From DASSBQ01 sp040981125 (GTDB taxonomy: Bacteria; Nitrospirota; Nitrospiria; Nitrospirales; Nitrospiraceae), in NCBI GenBank assembly GCA_040981125.1, contig JANRMQ010000014.1:1-64000 (forward strand): DNA of 64,000 bases. The letters are read 5' to 3'. Below, piece after piece: positions 26,743 to 35,369 of this stretch (position 1 is the stretch's first letter; each line of letters begins with the position of its first letter). Both the position numbers and the translations under genes were made by a program. The notes below the pieces were generated by a model that worked only from the letters and a program-made list of their open reading frames with translations, made no database searches and was not told where the DNA came from.

Positions 26743-27019
26743 AACCGTAATTCCTGATACCGACGAGATCACCGACGTGGGGACGGGAGATGACCTGGAA
26801 GCCAAGGTCATCGTCTTCAATTGCGATTGCCATACCTACCAACAGGTGATCATGCTCTTTTGCCGAATCATTCCCGGGATGAGTTCATCCCGCGCATTTG
26901 AACTAGCCTGGAAAATCGACCATGAGGGTCAAGCCACGGTCTATGCGGGCAACCGGAAGGAGGCGGAGCATATAGGAACGCGGTTGGCCGGCGGGGGGCT
27001 CAAAGTCGCCGTTCAATGA
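26735..27019 (+). CDS. clpS: ClpS-like adaptor (N-degron recognition)
   Basis: 94 residues. The core VIVFNCDCHTYQQVIMLFCR, IIPGMSSSRAFELAWKIDHE, GQATVYAGNRKEAEHIGTRL follows the ClpS fold, which binds N-degron substrates and delivers them to ClpAP/ClpCP. The usual DDxxTxxxVV is here CDCHTYQQVI, close to cyanobacterial and Nitrospirota ClpS variants. No clpA or clpC gene is in the window. Partner gene overlaps upstream. Confidence 0.8.
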   Translation: MIETVIPDTDEITDVGTGDDLEAKVIVFNCDCHTYQQVIMLFCRIIPGMSSSRAFELAWKIDHEGQATVYAGNRKEAEHIGTRLAGGGLKVAVQ

Positions 27020-27044
27020 AAGAAGTGGCAATTACTCGAAGCGA

Positions 27045-27377
27045 TCAACGTCCGCCTTTGCTTTTGGCGGATTGGGCTTTAGATGTTCTCGGAGATTTCT
27101 CTCCTGGCGTATGTCCGCTCTTCCGGCTGCCATGAGCCACTTTCTCCCCCTTGCCGGATTTGGAGGCCCCGCTGCTCGGAGCGTTTTTTTGCTGGCTGGC
27201 GGACTTATAATAGGCGCGGTTCATTTTGTTCAGCATATCGCCGCTCAATACACGCACCTGATAGAGTTCGAACAGTTTGCTGATGGCCTTAGCATCGCCT
27301 TTCCTGGCCAAACTGAGCAGGCGGCGCCGTTGGTTCATCTCTTCCTCTTCGGTGTGTGAAGCTGCCCGTCGCTCCAT
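27045..27377 (-). CDS. basic hypothetical protein with Lys/Ser-rich tail
   Basis: 110 residues from the ATG at 27377, which has AAGGAG upstream. Residues about 15-55 (RRRLLSLARKGDAKAISKLF) are helical; the last 50 residues are Lys/Ser/Gly-rich and probably disordered, suggesting nucleic-acid or polyanion contact. Not recognised. Confidence 0.55.
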   Translation of the reverse strand: MERRAASHTEEEEMNQRRRLLSLARKGDAKAISKLFELYQVRVLSGDMLNKMNRAYYKSASQQKNAPSSGASKSGKGEKVAHGSRKSGHTPGEKSPRTSKAQSAKSKGGR

Positions 27378-27647
27378 ACCGCTACCACTCCTTCTGGGTG
27401 CCTGGGACCCCATCGCCGACCAATGTGGAGGTTTGATCTGTAAGTATACAGGAACAAACGGCGCATTTCCAAGAAGAAAAGGAGCGAGTCCACAGGAAAA
27501 CAGCCTGCTTCGTCGTTTATTTCAAGCGTCACTTTAAGTGGATCTTTCTAGGAGAATGACCGACTCTCTTCATTTCTTCCATTGTGCAAGGAGAGAAGCG
27601 CCCGTATAATCAGCCCTTTTCCACTGTTCCATAAAGGAGATCACGAT

Positions 27648-28328
27648 ATGGAAAGTTCTACGTCCCAGCGCGAACAAACAGCAGTTGCGGATGATCCGGC
27701 GGCGCGGGCACTCTTGCGTCAAGCCTTTGACAATACCGCCCGTTGGCAACCGGATTTTCGCGGCTTCTCCGCCGACCTGACCGTGAATACGGGAGGGAAA
27801 GAAATGTCAGGATTGGTGACCGTCAAGGGCCCGCGTGACGTCAGCGTCACATTGCCGGATGCCGACCTCCAAAAGTGGGCCCATGACCAGCTTGGAATGA
27901 TCGCGGTTCATCGTGGACCCCGGAGTTTTGAAGAGTCGGACGGAAAGTATACTCTGACCCTCGAAGATGACGGGCATCCGTTCGGGCCGAAGCTGATCAT
28001 TCACGGATCGAATTCATTTTATCGCCTCAAGGACAACCGCATTACTCAGATTAATCGCAAGATGGCGCATCCCGGCATGCAGCCGTTTGCTTTTACGATT
28101 AACGTCGAAGAGAGCGCGTTGACCCAAGACAAGAAAAATTTGACGACGAAGTACACCGTCTACTACTACGCCCCGGACAATGGAAAACTGAACAACGTCG
28201 AAAGCTTCACGGACACGCATGTCCGCGTCGGTGCGTCTGATCTGCCCGAAACGAGGCGGATCATCTCCTATGAAAACGGACAGGTCGTAGTTCGAACGCT
28301 GACCTTCCGCAATCATAAGATGTTGTAA
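27648..28328 (+). CDS. DUF3386-like protein
   Basis: 226 residues from ATG 27648 (AAGGAG upstream; the longer frame lacks support). Sequence such as ARALLRQAFDNTARWQPDFRGFSADLTV and the C-terminal YTVYYYAPDNGKLNNVESFT fit the DUF3386 family otherwise typical of cyanobacteria and plants. No signal peptide. Molecular function unknown. Its stop overlaps the next start by one base (28328). Confidence 0.75.
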   Translation: MESSTSQREQTAVADDPAARALLRQAFDNTARWQPDFRGFSADLTVNTGGKEMSGLVTVKGPRDVSVTLPDADLQKWAHDQLGMIAVHRGPRSFEESDGKYTLTLEDDGHPFGPKLIIHGSNSFYRLKDNRITQINRKMAHPGMQPFAFTINVEESALTQDKKNLTTKYTVYYYAPDNGKLNNVESFTDTHVRVGASDLPETRRIISYENGQVVVRTLTFRNHKML

Positions 28329-28759
28329 TGGATTTGCGCAGACAGTCTCCGCGTAGCCCGCGTGAAAGCCTCGCGGGCTACGTGCATCTCCCACGCATGC
28401 TGGATAAATGCCGGGCGACGATCCACGGCACCCAGGGCGAATATGTCTATCCCTGTCCGATGGACCAACTCTTATTGGACTTTACCGGAATTACGGCGGG
28501 ACAGCTCAAAGAGGCCGCGAAGTCATACTCCTCAGATGAAGACATGGCGGAATGGTTTCAAAGCGTCTCTGTGCCCCACAGCGAAGCGGAAGTGGCCGAG
28601 TTCAACGAGATGCTGCTGAGGCGCGGCCCGGACACCCCTGAAAAACAGGCGTCTTTCAAGAAGACGCGAGAGACAATTGATCCCTCCCGCAGCGACATCA
28701 CCAGCTGGGCAGATTTGCTGGACTTAGAAGAAGGCCGAGCGGTACCGCGCCGGCAGTAG
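28328..28759 (+). CDS. DUF5069-like protein
   Basis: 143 residues. SPRESLAGYVHLPRMLDKCR, YPCPMDQLLLDFTGITAGQL and DPSRSDITSWADLLDLEEGR match the DUF5069 pattern. Function unknown. Coupled to the DUF3386 gene by a one-base overlap. Confidence 0.75.
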   Translation: MDLRRQSPRSPRESLAGYVHLPRMLDKCRATIHGTQGEYVYPCPMDQLLLDFTGITAGQLKEAAKSYSSDEDMAEWFQSVSVPHSEAEVAEFNEMLLRRGPDTPEKQASFKKTRETIDPSRSDITSWADLLDLEEGRAVPRRQ

Positions 28760-29308
28760 CAGCTGTGAGAAATCTTCGCGACCGCTTTCCACCCACCTGT
28801 TCCAACAGACTACCGCTGGCTGATCTTGGGATGACTCCGTATGCGGGTGACGAACGGCGCGCGGGTTCTTGTCCAGCAGCCATTTAACTTTGAGAACTGG
28901 AGCGGATGGGACGGCGAGACCTGCATTGCGACTTGCGCAGAGACGAGGGTACTCGCGCTTGTCGAGTTCGGTGCGGTCGCCTTGGCGACGGCGAGCATTG
29001 TTCGCAGTTTCCGTTATTCGTCAAGACGCTGTTGTGCGGCGGGCGACCTTGCCGGAGGAACGGGGACCCACCGAGGCTTGGCCGAGAAGGAAAGCTGGAA
29101 CTGACTGAAGCACTGCGATCACATGATCGCAGCTGAGGGAATTCCAGAAGGATTCCGCTCGGCGAAGCCCGGAAGGGTCGTTCTGAGAGGTGGGGAGCAG
29201 AGCACGCACGACAGCGGCCGTCATTGCTTAGCGCGGTCGAGACGAAGCGCGGAGCAGGCAGGCTTCACCGTCCCGTGTCCCTCATTATTGTTAACTCGGT
29301 CCGCGCGC
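28760..29308. other. 549-base region without a supported gene; one hairpin
   Basis: Frames here are short and of mixed composition. A perfect hairpin CTGCGATC-ACAT-GATCGCAG lies at 29113-29132, not followed by a T-run. It may be decayed sequence between the rightward DUF operon and the leftward operon that ends at 29309. Confidence 0.35.
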
Positions 29309-30046
29309 TCACTTCAATCCCTCCCCGCTCATTCCTCCACCGAAGCCGCCGAAGTTCCCTCCAAATCCTCCCTGCCCGCTGCCCCAGTACTCGCCGCGCC
29401 TGAGACGGCCGTATGGATGGCGCAGGTCCGGCCTGCTCAACCACCAGAGGAAGCTCAACGCACCCACGGCGGTGAAGAGCGTCAACCAGAAGCCAAGCCC
29501 CTTAAAATGTTTCTTCGCGAGAATACCGACGCGGATATCCTGAGCCACCGTGGCCAAGGCAACCGACGTTCGATACAATCCCTCGCCGAAATGTCCGTTC
29601 CGAATGGCCGGATCCAGATAATCGGCGCCTATTTTCCGCACGGCCTCACCGGTAGTCACCGGCAACATTCGGCGGCCCACTGTCACCGCCGCCTGCCGTT
29701 CCTGAACCGACAACAGCACGAGAATGCCATGCTCGTCTTGAGCGGTCCCGATTCCCCACCGCTGATATAGCGCCGTCGCATATTCGTCCGCCGTCTTGAA
29801 CGGCTTCAGAGACGGAACGGTCACGACAATCATTTCCACGCCGGTCTTTCGCTCAAGATCTTGACAGACCGATCGGATCCTGGCCTTCCAATCCGGATCA
29901 ATGATGGCCGCATGGTCGCTGACATAGCCCAGCGGTTCGGGCAAAGAAACCTTTTCATAGGGCCCGGCCTGCGCCGCTCCTTCAAGCGACAATAATACGA
30001 GCAGGCTCATGCACAGGAACGCCGAGAATCCCCGCCTCACTCTCAT
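29309..30046 (-). CDS. TPM-domain protein (YgcG family), membrane anchored
   Basis: 245 residues. Signal peptide (FLCMSLLVLLSLEGAAQAG), a TPM domain at about 35-160 (GYVSDHAAIIDPDWKARIRS, RKTGVEMIVVTVPSL, GILVLLSVQERQAAVTVGRR), a transmembrane segment (FWLTLFTAVGALSFLWWL) and a Gly-rich tail (GGFGGNFGGFGGGMSGEGLK). The fold is that of TPM/YgcG periplasmic domains. ATGA overlap with the upstream gene. Confidence 0.85.
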   Translation of the reverse strand: MRVRRGFSAFLCMSLLVLLSLEGAAQAGPYEKVSLPEPLGYVSDHAAIIDPDWKARIRSVCQDLERKTGVEMIVVTVPSLKPFKTADEYATALYQRWGIGTAQDEHGILVLLSVQERQAAVTVGRRMLPVTTGEAVRKIGADYLDPAIRNGHFGEGLYRTSVALATVAQDIRVGILAKKHFKGLGFWLTLFTAVGALSFLWWLSRPDLRHPYGRLRRGEYWGSGQGGFGGNFGGFGGGMSGEGLK

Positions 30047-30801
30047 GTTCCACTCTTCCGGGACGACTCAACCCGGTGAATCAAGGCCTCAAGAGCGGCC
30101 GTGTAGCGATCGTACAGCCGCGGGACCTCGACCGGCCCGGGAGTAATAAGACCGCGCTTCAGATGTAGAACGTCCAAAAAACCCGAACAGTCCGTCTCTG
30201 TCACCTCCTGCCATTCGAGCAACAGTTGCTCCGCCGATCCGGAGGTTTTGCGTTGCGCCAGACGCTGAAGGCCCCGAATGCAGGGAAGAACGGCCGTCAA
30301 AGAGAGCGGGAGCAGAATCGTGATTGCTTCTTCCGTTCCGCCCCCTTCTACGAAGCGTTGCCGCAGTCTCAGCAAATTGGCCCGCAAATTTTGTCGGATC
30401 TGGAGATCCAAACCGGCAAAATCGATGTGCAACCCGATGAACGGATCACGGCCCGTCAGCAGGCGATGCTGTTCCTGGATCTCGATGTATTCCAAAGGAA
30501 ACAAAGCGACGGAAGCGGTGAGTTCGGTTTCCGTCAGCAATAATGGGACAATGACTTGCTGGCGCGCCCACTTCTTGTGAAGTTTGGCATAGGCGGCGAG
30601 TTTGGGTCGATCATGCGCAGCCAGCAACAACAAGAAGTTTAAATTGGACCGGCCCGGCAGAAAGTCCCCGCGAACGGCGCTGCCGTACAGAATGGCGCCT
30701 TCCAGCAGCGTGCCGAACAAGTTGCCGACCTCTTTGGTATAGGATCGGATTGTGCTTTGTGTTTCGGAGGGCAACCCCTCAAAGACCGCAAAACTTGCCA
30801 T
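30043..30801 (-). CDS. nucleotidyltransferase-fold protein with altered metal-binding residues
   Basis: 252 residues. LEGAILYGSAVRGDFLPGRS, followed by NLNFLLLL, has the layout of the NTP-transferase beta strand (GSxxRGDF...DxDxxL), but the two catalytic aspartates are replaced by asparagines (N-L-N). The rest is helical and Leu-rich. If the reading is right it is a pseudo-nucleotidyltransferase. It is in the middle of the PLD/FAD/NTase/TPM leftward operon. Confidence 0.75.
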   Translation of the reverse strand: MASFAVFEGLPSETQSTIRSYTKEVGNLFGTLLEGAILYGSAVRGDFLPGRSNLNFLLLLAAHDRPKLAAYAKLHKKWARQQVIVPLLLTETELTASVALFPLEYIEIQEQHRLLTGRDPFIGLHIDFAGLDLQIRQNLRANLLRLRQRFVEGGGTEEAITILLPLSLTAVLPCIRGLQRLAQRKTSGSAEQLLLEWQEVTETDCSGFLDVLHLKRGLITPGPVEVPRLYDRYTAALEALIHRVESSRKSGT

Positions 30802-30825
30802 GTCGGTATCTCCGCGTGACGAACA

Positions 30826-32112
30826 TTAGCCGCCCGTGTCGTGCGAGGGCGCCACACGGGCATTGGGATCCGGCCATAACCCTGCCGCGATAACGCGATC
30901 CACGAGCGAAAAAGGCGGAGCGGTCCGCAAGCCGGCGGTGGTCGACAGCACGCGATAGCGCAACCGTGCGTTCCGGTCCAGAGTACGGAACACACGGTCC
31001 CGCAGAAAAGCCAAGATGGGATTCCCCGTGTTCCACCACATCACTTGCTCGTCGGCCAGGCGCTGTAACATTTCTACCTGCGGCCGCCTCGCACGCTCAT
31101 AGGCCTTCAAGCGATCGGCAGACCAGTCGCCCGATTGGAGGCATGAGGGAATCAGATCGGCCAGCGTCACCGCATCCACCATCGCCTGCATCCGGCCTTG
31201 GGACGCATGCGGATTCATGGCGTGGGCGGCGTCTCCCAATAATGCGGCGCCGTCCGCCACCCAGGTTCGGGTCTTCACCCGTCCGGTCGGCATGTAGGCC
31301 GTCTGCGTCCAATCAACGAGGCTGTTGAACAGCTCTTCCTCCGACGGCGCGATGGCCGTCCATGCTTGCCGCAAGGACTCCAACCCTTGGGCCTTGATCT
31401 GATCGAACGATCCGGCGGGAATCATATAAAACAGATACACTTTTTGCCCGGCCGCCGGAAAGAGACCAAGGATCGTCCGCTGTCCGACGAAATATCTCGC
31501 TTCGGTCTCAACACGGGGACTGTCCAGGATCGCGATCAAATAGCCTTCGGAATAGAGATGCATGTCGGCCTCGATCCGAAGAGATTGGCGCACCTTCGAG
31601 AAGGCGCCGTCGGCGCCGATGACGATCTTCGCCGTGACCTCCGTCGGTTCTCCATTTCGTTCAGCTTGCAAGCCGGCAACGCGCCGATTGTGATATCGCA
31701 GGCCGGTAAACTGGGCGCCGTACCAGAACCCCGAGGAGTTGGCCGCCTCCAGCTCGTTCAAAATGGCATGATGCGCCACATTGGGCAAGGTGACCAGCGC
31801 GCGGTTATAGGGCGCCGGCAGATCACCGTAATCGACCGTGCAGAGTCGCTCCCCGCCGGCCCGACAGAAATGAAACAGCCGCACAGCTTTCACGGCATCT
31901 GCGGGGAGCTTACCGAGCAAGCCGAGTCGATCCAATACGCGTTGCCCGTTGGGCTGAAGGATTTCCCCGCGCAGCCCGGTCGGAGGGCCGGCGCTTCGCT
32001 CCAATACGATGGAACGGACTCCGCGCTGGGCCAGCATCAAGGCCAGCACGGCGCCACCCCCGCCCGCGCCGACGATCGCCACATCCGTTTCAAACTTGGC
32101 GTGAGCCGTCAT
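30826..32112 (-). CDS. FAD-dependent monooxygenase (UbiH/PHBH type)
   Basis: 428 residues from the ATG at 32112, seven bases after the previous stop. FAD-binding DVAIVGAGGGGAVLALMLAQ, the second FAD motif LLGDAAHAMNPHASQGRMQA, and the C-terminal helical region of aromatic-ring hydroxylases are present. Substrate not deducible; no ubiquinone or menaquinone genes adjoin it. Confidence 0.85.
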   Translation of the reverse strand: MTAHAKFETDVAIVGAGGGGAVLALMLAQRGVRSIVLERSAGPPTGLRGEILQPNGQRVLDRLGLLGKLPADAVKAVRLFHFCRAGGERLCTVDYGDLPAPYNRALVTLPNVAHHAILNELEAANSSGFWYGAQFTGLRYHNRRVAGLQAERNGEPTEVTAKIVIGADGAFSKVRQSLRIEADMHLYSEGYLIAILDSPRVETEARYFVGQRTILGLFPAAGQKVYLFYMIPAGSFDQIKAQGLESLRQAWTAIAPSEEELFNSLVDWTQTAYMPTGRVKTRTWVADGAALLGDAAHAMNPHASQGRMQAMVDAVTLADLIPSCLQSGDWSADRLKAYERARRPQVEMLQRLADEQVMWWNTGNPILAFLRDRVFRTLDRNARLRYRVLSTTAGLRTAPPFSLVDRVIAAGLWPDPNARVAPSHDTGG

Positions 32113-32119
32113 GGTCGCA

Positions 32120-32683
32120 TCACTTCCAATCGGAATAACGCGCGGCATCCGTCCACATGGACAAAAATTTCTGCCGCGCCCGCGCCGTCACCCGCGCATC
32201 GGTGATCACATCCAGGCGTTCATCATTGTATCGGTTGCCGCTGGTCGTGTGGTTCATCGATCCGCTTGCGTTGATCTCCTCGTCGATCACGACCTGTTTG
32301 AGATGCATCAACCCGTCGTGACGGCTGATCTTGACCGGCACGCCGGCGAGCCGCAATGTCCTCAACGCTGTTTTTTGCTTGGGTTCGTCGAGTCTGCCGC
32401 TGTCCGTGATGACCCGGACGTCCACCCCGCGCTTCTTGGCTTCAATTAGCGCCTTGACCATGGACGGCGCGGTCATGCCATAGACCGAGACATAGATGGA
32501 GCGCTTGGCCTTTCCGTAAAGCTGAAGGAGTCGATCCAACGGCCGATCTTCCGGCGCATAATAGACTTGGATATCGGCTGCTGCATCGGCATCAGGGCCC
32601 GTGATGAATGAAATCGGCGAGAGGGCGCCCAACACAATGGCGAGGGCAAGCAGGCGCATGGGCTGGGATGCGGGATCAATCAC
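32120..32683 (-). CDS. phospholipase D-like nuclease with signal peptide
   Basis: 187 residues from a GTG that overlaps the previous stop (GTGA). Hydrophobic signal (LLALAIVLGALSPISFI) and one HKD motif HLKQVVID (HxKx4D) followed by GSMNHT, the form found in the single-domain, homodimeric Nuc-type endonucleases. Expected to be periplasmic and to act on DNA or a phosphodiester. Confidence 0.85.
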   Translation of the reverse strand: MIDPASQPMRLLALAIVLGALSPISFITGPDADAAADIQVYYAPEDRPLDRLLQLYGKAKRSIYVSVYGMTAPSMVKALIEAKKRGVDVRVITDSGRLDEPKQKTALRTLRLAGVPVKISRHDGLMHLKQVVIDEEINASGSMNHTTSGNRYNDERLDVITDARVTARARQKFLSMWTDAARYSDWK

Positions 32684-33057
32684 TCGGGATCGAACAGAGC
32701 TCGGAAATGCTCGTCCGATTCCGTCCAGGCGGCCGGCCCCTCACGGCTCAACCAGTCCCGCAGGTACGCTTTCTGCCCCGGCGTCAGCATCTGCTTGATC
32801 TGATGCGTTCGGCCTTGCAGCGGTTGAAGAAACCCGGCCCGGCGACCGAAATCCAACGTGGCCGTTCGCACATAAAGATTCGTGTACAAGGTCGGCTTCT
32901 CATCGTCACCTTCTCCCTGCACCCACACCGATAAAAACTTTTCGAGATGGAGTCCCGCGCTGTCCAGGGCCGGTTCGGTATCATGAAACAGTTCGTTCTC
33001 CGATTCCTTCAACGGAGCGGATTCCTGCGCGCGGAAGAGGAAATTTTTTTTCCACAT
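32680..33057 (-). CDS. hypothetical protein, first gene of the leftward operon
   Basis: 125 residues from ATG 33057, which has GGAG 8 bases upstream; longer frames begin at 33081 and 33099. It contains DSAGLHLEKFLSVWVQGEGD and RTHQIKQMLTPGQKAYLRDW. No family recognised. Confidence 0.6.
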   Translation of the reverse strand: MWKKNFLFRAQESAPLKESENELFHDTEPALDSAGLHLEKFLSVWVQGEGDDEKPTLYTNLYVRTATLDFGRRAGFLQPLQGRTHQIKQMLTPGQKAYLRDWLSREGPAAWTESDEHFRALFDPE

Positions 33058-33250
33058 GGGAGTATCTCCAGTCGTTTGCATACTGAAAGGGGCGAACAAC
33101 GAAAGTCAAGAAAGCAGTGGCCGGGACAAGATGCGGGCGGGCGCATCGAGTCGAGATCATGGCGCGCGTCGCCAACCTTGACAAGGATTCATCCTCTTTG
33201 CTAACGTCTTGAAATTCTTTTAAAACTCTTAGCGGTCGGCAGGAGCCTGC

Positions 33251-33451
33251 ATGCAAGTCACGATAAACGGCAAGGCGGAGGAGGTCATTGGAGACAGCGT
33301 CCTCGATCTCCTGAAAGCCAAGAACATTGAACCGCAAATGGTCGCCGTCGAAATCAACGATCACATGGTCGAACGTGCGCATTTTGAAACCACTCACTTG
33401 AAAGAGGGTGACCAGGTGGAATTTATGTTCTATATGGGCGGTGGCCAGTGA
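33251..33451 (+). CDS. ThiS-like sulfur carrier protein with C-terminal extension
   Basis: 66 residues; beta-grasp ubiquitin-like fold (MQVTINGKAEEVIGDSVLDL, GDQVEFMFYMGGGQ). Carriers of this kind are adenylated at the C-terminal Gly-Gly by a MoeB-like E1 and converted to a thiocarboxylate that donates sulfur. Here the protein ends GGGQ, one residue beyond Gly-Gly, so it needs trimming first, presumably by the JAMM protease at 38015. AGGAG precedes the ATG. It overlaps the cysteine synthase region, so carrier and enzyme are co-made. Confidence 0.88.
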   Translation: MQVTINGKAEEVIGDSVLDLLKAKNIEPQMVAVEINDHMVERAHFETTHLKEGDQVEFMFYMGGGQ

Positions 33452-33453
33452 CC

Positions 33454-34377
33454 ATGATCGCCCATAAGGAGATCACGGAACTCATCGGCAAGACCCCGCT
33501 CGTTCGGCTTAATCGACTCAGCAAACCGGGCAGCGCGGGCATCTATGCCAAAGTGGAGTCCTATAATCCGGGCGGCAGCGTCAAGGACCGCGCCTGCCTC
33601 AATATGATCAATGAGGCCGAACGGCAAGGCAAACTCAAGCCGGGCGGAACGATTGTCGAATCAACGAGCGGAAACACCGGCATCGGCCTCGCGCTCGTCG
33701 CGGCGGTTCGCGGATATAAATTGATTCTGGTCATGCCTGAAAGCATGAGCATGGAGCGGGCGAGTCTTCTCTCTTCTTACGGAGCTCAGCTGGTTCTGAC
33801 CGCCGCATGGGAGGGCATGAAGGGCTCGATCAAGGAAGCGGAGAGCATTATTGCGCAAAACCCGTCCTATTTTATGCCGGATCAGTTCTCCAACGAGGCG
33901 AATCCGGCGATCCACCGGACGACCACAGGACCTGAAATTCTCGAAGCCCTTGACGGAAAAGTGGATGCGTTTGTGGCGGCCGTCGGGACGGGCGGCACGA
34001 TCACCGGCTGCGGCGAAACGATTAAGGCCCGGAATCCTAAAGCCAAGGTGATCGCGGTGGAGCCGGCGGGATCTCCGGTCCTCTCCGGCGGAGAACCGGG
34101 ACCGCACAAAATTCAAGGTATCGGCGCCGGGTTCATTCCCAAAGTGTTGAACCGGAAGATTCTCGATCGTGTGATTACCGTCACGGACGATGAGGCCTAT
34201 CAGACAACCAAGCTGCTGGCGAAAAAGGAGGGCTTGTTGGTCGGTATCTCATCGGGCGCCAATGTGTTCGCCGCGCAAAAAGTGGCGGAGGAACTCGGCC
34301 CGGATCAAACCGTCGTGACGATTTTGTGCGATACTGGAGAGCGCTATATCAGCATCGAGAAGTACTTCAATATTTGA
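33454..34377 (+). CDS. cysteine synthase family PLP enzyme
   Basis: About 307 residues (an overlapping GTG at 33448 gives 309). PLP-Lys in PGGSVKDRA, phosphate loop ESTSGNTGIGLA, and GTGGTITG are the signature of O-acetylserine/O-phosphoserine sulfhydrylases. Linked to a sulfur carrier and JAMM protease it resembles mycobacterial CysM, which takes sulfur from CysO thiocarboxylate rather than free sulfide. The acyl donor cannot be decided from sequence. Confidence 0.93.
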   Translation: MIAHKEITELIGKTPLVRLNRLSKPGSAGIYAKVESYNPGGSVKDRACLNMINEAERQGKLKPGGTIVESTSGNTGIGLALVAAVRGYKLILVMPESMSMERASLLSSYGAQLVLTAAWEGMKGSIKEAESIIAQNPSYFMPDQFSNEANPAIHRTTTGPEILEALDGKVDAFVAAVGTGGTITGCGETIKARNPKAKVIAVEPAGSPVLSGGEPGPHKIQGIGAGFIPKVLNRKILDRVITVTDDEAYQTTKLLAKKEGLLVGISSGANVFAAQKVAEELGPDQTVVTILCDTGERYISIEKYFNI

Positions 34378-34403
34378 AACCGTATCGACACTCAAGAGGA
34401 GTA

Positions 34404-34525
34404 GGATGCTCAAAAAGATCATCCAACGAGGCCGCAGGCAAGATTGAACCGCAGGCGTGCTCCCCTCAGGCACGTTGAGGATTCGATCTTGCCGAGAACA
34501 AAGTTGGTGATCTTTTTCAGCATCC
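34404..34525. repeat. 122-bp imperfect palindromic element (REP/MITE-like)
   Basis: The outer arms GGATGCT-C-AAAAAGATCA...CCAAC (34404 on) and GTTGG-TGATCTTTTT-C-AGCATCC (to 34525) pair with one mismatch and one bulge; inner arms GGCAAGATTGAA and TTCGATCTTGCC pair next; a smaller CCTCA/TGAGG helix sits at the tip. It would form a long stem-loop and lies between two operon genes without a coding frame. No clear target-site duplication. I recall similar GGATGCT(C)AAAAAG...TTTTTCAGCATCC elements in Nitrospira genomes; not verifiable here. Confidence 0.8.
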
Positions 34526-34533
34526 GTTGACCA

Positions 34534-35355
34534 ATGGACTTTACTGAATCCCAGATAACCCGTTACAGCCGTCACATTTTGCTTCCCGAAGTCGGCGGCA
34601 AAGGTCAAAAAAAGCTTGCAAAGGGCCGCATTCTTTTGGTCGGAGCCGGCGGCTTAGGATCACCGGCCGCCTTGTATCTTGCGGCGGCGGGAATCGGGAC
34701 CATCGGCCTCATCGATAGCGACGTCGTCGATCTATCCAATCTTCAGCGGCAGGTTCTGCATCATACGAGCGATGTCGGTCGCCCCAAGGTCATATCGGGA
34801 AAAGAGAAGGTGCAGGCCATTAATCCCGACGTCCAGGTACGGCTTTATGAAGAGCGGCTCAACGCGTCGAACGCTCTCGCAATTTTCGCCGACTATGATG
34901 TCATCATCGACGGGGTGGACAATTTTCCCGGCAAGTTCTTGATTAACGACGCCTGCTTCTTCGCCGACAAGCCGTTGGTTCATGGCGGCATTCTGCGTTT
35001 CGACGGACGGCTCACGACGATCATCCCCAAGAAATCGGCCTGTTATCGGTGCATCTTTAAGGCCCCTCCCCCGCCGGGTCTGGTGGCCTCGTGCCAAGAA
35101 GCGGGCGTAATCGGCGTCCTGGCCGGCATTATCGGCACCCTCCAGGCCACCGAAGCGTTGAAACTGCTCCTGGGAATCGGCCGCCCGCTCACCGACCGCC
35201 TGCTTGATTTCGATGCGCGGCGCACCCATTTTCGGGAAATCAGGGTCAAAAGGAATCCTGACTGTCCCCTGTGCGGCGAGCGCCCGACGATCACCGAGTT
35301 GATCGAAGACGGCGATATCAATCCCAGTTGTTCGATGCCGGCCCACAGTCATTAA
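34534..35355 (+). CDS. MoeB/ThiF-like E1 adenylating enzyme, first copy
   Basis: 273 residues. ATP loop VGAGGLGSPAALYLAAAGIG, DSDVVDLSNLQRQVLH, DGVDNFPGKFLINDAC, and zinc Cys pairs CYRC and CPLC. It adenylates the C-terminal Gly of a beta-grasp carrier. Lacks a rhodanese domain, so it only activates. It follows the palindromic repeat and precedes threonine synthase. Confidence 0.93.
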   Translation: MDFTESQITRYSRHILLPEVGGKGQKKLAKGRILLVGAGGLGSPAALYLAAAGIGTIGLIDSDVVDLSNLQRQVLHHTSDVGRPKVISGKEKVQAINPDVQVRLYEERLNASNALAIFADYDVIIDGVDNFPGKFLINDACFFADKPLVHGGILRFDGRLTTIIPKKSACYRCIFKAPPPPGLVASCQEAGVIGVLAGIIGTLQATEALKLLLGIGRPLTDRLLDFDARRTHFREIRVKRNPDCPLCGERPTITELIEDGDINPSCSMPAHSH

Positions 35356-35369
35356 TAGGTGGTGTTTGT

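Noticed and set aside
28841..29104. Short rightward frames in the 28.8-29.3 kb gap
   Set aside because: Three overlapping frames of similar length, none with a ribosome site or plausible composition.
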